Source of the DNA: Flavobacterium sp.
GTDB taxonomy: Bacteria; Bacteroidota; Bacteroidia; Flavobacteriales; Flavobacteriaceae
Length of the DNA stretch: 10,000 nucleotides
Assembly (NCBI RefSeq): GCF_020217025.1
Contig: NZ_JAIWOF010000061.1
Span: 1 to 10,000, forward strand
Direction: 5' to 3'
This document shows positions 7,280 to 10,000 of this stretch, piece after piece. The position numbers were made by a program, and so were the translations under genes. Below the pieces are notes generated by a model. That model did no database searches, had not been told where the DNA came from, and saw only the letters and a program-made list of their open reading frames with translations. Numbering within the stretch: the first letter of the stretch is position 1; every line of letters starts with the position of its first letter.

Positions 7280-7630
7280 ATGTATAATCCACCAGCAAAT
7301 ATTGATGCTTTAATTTCGCAAGCCGAAGAAGAACATTTGTACTTCAAATTGATTGAGCAAGTGAATAAAGATTTTGCTTTGGCGAATGAATCTTTAGATG
7401 TTCCAGAAAGTATTTTTCCGTTTGAATTTAAGAATTTGGTTCAAGAAAAAATTTACAAACTCATTCAATACAAATTTGCTGAATATTTGAATTTACTCTA
7501 CATTATAGATGTACCAGAAGAGCAAATCAAAAAATTAGATGGTTCCGATTTAGTGGAATTGTCAGAACAAGTTGCTTTTTTGGTTTTAAAAAGAGAGTGG
7601 CAAAAGGTTTGGTTTCGTAATAAGTATTAA
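7280..7630 (+). CDS. Small helical protein of unknown function
   Basis: I do not recognise a named family. The ATG at 7280 gives 116 residues starting MYNPPANIDALISQ. A TTG four codons upstream (7268) is in frame but falls inside the repeat cluster and is unlikely to be the start. The protein has no signal peptide, membrane segment or cysteine, so it is probably cytoplasmic. The sequence looks mostly alpha-helical, with an acidic N-terminal half (ISQAEEEHLYFKL), a central amphipathic stretch (KIYKLIQYKFAEYLNLLYI) and a strongly basic-aromatic tail (REWQKVWFRNKY). It follows the prenyl synthase by 87 bases on the same strand and may be co-transcribed, since no promoter match is visible in the gap. 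Its stop codon overlaps that of the convergent barrel gene. Base composition and codon use match its neighbours, so it looks like a native gene. Confidence 0.8.
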   Translation: MYNPPANIDALISQAEEEHLYFKLIEQVNKDFALANESLDVPESIFPFEFKNLVQEKIYKLIQYKFAEYLNLLYIIDVPEEQIKKLDGSDLVELSEQVAFLVLKREWQKVWFRNKY

Positions 7631-8172
7631 AAATAAATTCTCACAAAAGGCATAAACGCCTCAGCATAAATATTATCTCTATCTCGGTGTAAAACATTAT
7701 ATCGAATACCTAAAGTTATATTATCATTACGATACCCTGCTCCTAAAAACAAAGCCGTATTCCAAAAATCTTGAGAATCGTTTCCGAAAGAATCATTAAA
7801 AGTTCTATTCACTCTTAATTGTTCTAATTCAGTTGAAATTTGAATTTCTTCGATGGGATTGAATAAAGCAATTAAATTTCCTCCATATATGTTGGCATTA
7901 TAAAAATCACGTTGTTTTACATAACTGTATTGTGCTCCTAAACCTAATGCTACATAGTCGTTAAAGTTGTAAATAGCGCTTGGTGCCACCATAATATCGG
8001 CATAGCCATTGCCAACTCCTAAACCTAATCCGCCACCAAATTGAACATGTTTCCAAAAATCACTTTTTGTTTTATTTTCGGTATTTTCTTGTGCATAAAT
8101 TTCAGGTTTAAAACTAAATAAAACCACAATAGTTAACAAAAATGTTAAATTTATTACGAAATTCTTTTTCAT
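7627..8172 (-). CDS. Small outer membrane beta-barrel protein, function unknown
   Basis: This 181-residue protein has a Sec signal peptide (MKKNFVINLTFLLTIVVLFSF, probable cleavage after IYA near residue 27). The mature part looks like a small beta-barrel. Alternating polar and hydrophobic strands, rich in Gly, Tyr, Phe and Asn, recur as VQFGGGLGLGVGNG, YVALGLGAQYSYV, NIYGGNLIALFNP, ALFLGAGYRND and ITLGIRYNVLH. The chain ends in VRIYF, with the terminal phenylalanine typical of barrels inserted by the BAM machinery. No enzymatic motif is visible. It diverges from sucA across a 115-base gap and converges on the small unknown gene with overlapping stops. Homologues beside sucA in flavobacteria have, as I recall, sometimes been labelled alpha-ketoglutarate decarboxylase; nothing in this sequence supports that name. 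Only a near-match promoter (TACTTTTA, 8207-8200) lies upstream. Confidence 0.85.
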   Translation of the reverse strand: MKKNFVINLTFLLTIVVLFSFKPEIYAQENTENKTKSDFWKHVQFGGGLGLGVGNGYADIMVAPSAIYNFNDYVALGLGAQYSYVKQRDFYNANIYGGNLIALFNPIEEIQISTELEQLRVNRTFNDSFGNDSQDFWNTALFLGAGYRNDNITLGIRYNVLHRDRDNIYAEAFMPFVRIYF

Positions 8173-8216
8173 AATTCCATTTTGAAAAAATTAATGTTAT
8201 AAAAGTATAAAAATCC

Positions 8217-8248
8217 TTGAAAGATTATCATAAAATGTTTTACTTTTG
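8217..8248 (+). promoter_or_regulatory. Bacteroidota-type promoter for sucA
   Basis: TTG (8217-8219), a 21-base spacer and TACTTTTG (8241-8248) match the TTG / TAnnTTTG consensus, at the longer end of normal spacing. The predicted transcript start near 8253-8255 gives a leader of about 35 bases before the ATG at 8288. No Shine-Dalgarno sequence or clear operator symmetry is seen in the leader. Confidence 0.65.
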
Positions 8249-8287
8249 CGTAAATTTTTAATTAAAAGGTCTTTTAGACAACACACT

Positions 8288-10000
8288 ATGGATAGGTTTT
8301 CCTTTTTAAACGCTGCACATACGGCTTTCTTTGCCGATTTATACGATCAATATTTACAAAATCCAGATAGCGTAGAGCCAAGCTGGAGAAGTTTTTTTCA
8401 AGGATTTGACTTTGCACAAGCAGGTTATGGTTCTGAAGAATTTGCCGCACAAGTAGTTCAAGTAGCTTCGGGTGATTTAGGTGAAATTTCTGAAAAAATG
8501 CAAAAAGAGTTCAATGTTCTAAAATTAATTGAAGGATATAGAACCCGTGGTCATTTATTCACAAAAACAAATCCGGTTAGAGATAGAAGAGTTCACGGAC
8601 CTTCATTGGCTCTTGAAAATTTCGGATTATCGCAAGCTGATTTGAATACGGTTTTTGATGCTGCTAAAATGGTAAACATGAAGCCAAGTTCGTTAGCTGA
8701 TATTATCAAACATTTAGAAAATGTATACTGTCAGTCAATCGGAGTGGAATTTATGTACATTCGTGATCCTAAAGTTCAAGAATGGATTAAAAATCGTTTA
8801 GATATCAACGATAACCAACCTAATTTTTCGGCTGACCAAAAGAAACACATTCTTAAGAAATTAAACGAAGCGGTTTCTTTCGAGAACTTCTTACATACCA
8901 AATATGTAGGTCAAAAACGTTTCTCATTAGAAGGTTGTGAGGCGGCAATTCCAGCTTTAGATGCATTAATTGAAGGTGCGGCTGATAGAGGTGTAGAGCA
9001 ATTCGTAATGGGAATGGCACACAGAGGTCGTTTGAATGTGTTAGCTAACATCTTTGGAAAAAACACTCAAAATATCTTCTCTGAATTTGACGGAAAAGAT
9101 TACGACGAAGATGCTAACTTTGATGGTGACGTTAAATACCACTTAGGGTTGACTTCTGATAGATTAACAGATTCAGGTAAAAAAATCAACTTAAATTTAG
9201 CTCCAAATCCTTCGCACTTAGAAACAGTAGGTGCCGTTATTGAAGGAATCACAAGAGCAAAACAAGATAGATATTTCGCTGACGATTTTTCAAAAGTATT
9301 ACCAATCGCTGTTCACGGTGATGCCGCTGTAGCTGGTCAAGGTATTGTGTATGAGATTATTCAAATGGCGAAGTTAGATGGTTATAAAACAGGTGGAACA
9401 ATCCATTTAGTAATCAATAACCAAGTTGGATTTACAACGAATTATTTAGATGCACGTTCGTCAACCTATTGTACGGATATCGCTAAAGTAACTTTGTCGC
9501 CAGTTTTACACGTAAATGCAGATGATGCAGAAGCGGTGGTGCATGCAATGTTGTTTGCTTTAGATTACCGTATGGAATTTGGTGGAGACGTTTTCATCGA
9601 TTTATTAGGATATAGAAAATATGGTCACAACGAAGGTGATGAGCCTCGTTTTACACAACCAATTTTATATAAAGCGATTTCTAGACACAAAAACCCTAGA
9701 GATATTTATGCTGAAAAATTAATTCAGGAAAATGTAATTTCTACGGGATATGTAAAAGAATTGGAAGAAGCTTATAAAGCAAAATTAGATGAGAATTTGG
9801 AAGCATCTCGTAAAAAAGACTTAACCGTAATTACTCCGTTCATGGAAAATGAGTGGGAAGGTTACAAACAAGTTTCGGATGATGTAATGCTACAAAAATT
9901 CGACACTAAGTTTGATAAAAATCAATTAGCAGAAATTGCTAAAACTATCACTGAACTTCCTGCTGATAAGAAATTCATCAGTAAAATTACAAAGTTAATT
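8288..10000 (+). CDS. sucA: 2-oxoglutarate dehydrogenase E1 component, 3' end outside window
   Basis: SucA is the thiamine-diphosphate-dependent E1 subunit of the 2-oxoglutarate dehydrogenase complex. It decarboxylates 2-oxoglutarate and transfers the succinyl group to the E2 lipoyl arm in the TCA cycle. The frame is open from ATG 8288 to the right edge: 571 codons of a family of roughly 900-940 residues. The N-terminal segment (FLNAAHTAFFADLYDQYLQN, about 6-25, then SWRSFF) is the E1o-specific region linked to E2 binding. Hallmarks follow in order: FSLEGCEAAIPAL from F212, GMAHRGRLNVLANIFGK with H245, NPSHLE at 307-312, the cofactor motif from GDAAVAGQG (G344, D345) to NNQVGFTT (N377, N378), and GHNEGDEPRFTQP from G446. 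The missing part would hold the rest of the transketolase-like pyrimidine and C-terminal domains. In many bacteria sucB follows; that cannot be checked here. No frameshift is seen. Confidence 0.97.
   Translation, partial: MDRFSFLNAAHTAFFADLYDQYLQNPDSVEPSWRSFFQGFDFAQAGYGSEEFAAQVVQVASGDLGEISEKMQKEFNVLKLIEGYRTRGHLFTKTNPVRDRRVHGPSLALENFGLSQADLNTVFDAAKMVNMKPSSLADIIKHLENVYCQSIGVEFMYIRDPKVQEWIKNRLDINDNQPNFSADQKKHILKKLNEAVSFENFLHTKYVGQKRFSLEGCEAAIPALDALIEGAADRGVEQFVMGMAHRGRLNVLANIFGKNTQNIFSEFDGKDYDEDANFDGDVKYHLGLTSDRLTDSGKKINLNLAPNPSHLETVGAVIEGITRAKQDRYFADDFSKVLPIAVHGDAAVAGQGIVYEIIQMAKLDGYKTGGTIHLVINNQVGFTTNYLDARSSTYCTDIAKVTLSPVLHVNADDAEAVVHAMLFALDYRMEFGGDVFIDLLGYRKYGHNEGDEPRFTQPILYKAISRHKNPRDIYAEKLIQENVISTGYVKELEEAYKAKLDENLEASRKKDLTVITPFMENEWEGYKQVSDDVMLQKFDTKFDKNQLAEIAKTITELPADKKFISKITKLI

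Noticed and set aside
7093..7347. Minus-strand open frame of 84 codons across the repeat cluster
   Set aside because: It spans the end of one conserved gene, the repeat region and the start of another, with no recognisable domain.
8200..8231. Minus-strand promoter for the barrel protein
   Set aside because: TACTTTTA differs from the -7 consensus at the final base and no TTG is found at the expected distance upstream, so it is too weak to list.

Overview
The window is ordinary chromosomal DNA from a low-GC member of the Bacteroidota, most likely Flavobacterium or a close relative in the Flavobacteriaceae. The evidence is the AT-rich coding sequence, the lack of Shine-Dalgarno-like sequences before most starts, two good matches to the Bacteroidota promoter consensus (TTG, about 19-21 bases, TAnnTTTG), and the style of the proteins.

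Left part (1-6139, minus strand): a compact tripartite multidrug efflux operon. A TetR-type regulator is transcribed first, followed by a TolC-like outer membrane channel, a periplasmic adaptor and an AcrB-like RND permease whose last codons run off the left edge. Gaps are only 3, 4 and 29 bases, so one transcript is likely. A promoter match lies just upstream of the regulator. It is overlapped by a perfect 9-base inverted repeat that is a good candidate operator for autoregulation.

Middle part (6140-7630, plus strand): a trans-prenyl diphosphate synthase of the short-chain type, diverging from the efflux operon, then a small helical protein of unknown function. An 85-base gap between them holds an intricate set of inverted and direct repeats.

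Right part (7627-10000): a small outer-membrane-type beta-barrel protein on the minus strand, whose stop codon overlaps the stop of the unknown gene, and, divergent from it, the first 571 codons of sucA, the E1 subunit of 2-oxoglutarate dehydrogenase, with its own promoter match.

The genes serve three separate jobs: envelope drug export, isoprenoid precursor supply and the TCA cycle. I found no mobile element, CRISPR array, RNA gene or phage gene, and no convincing new multi-gene system. The points most worth checking are the TetR regulatory region, two CxxC pairs in the TetR protein, the repeat cluster before the unknown gene, and the barrel protein beside sucA.
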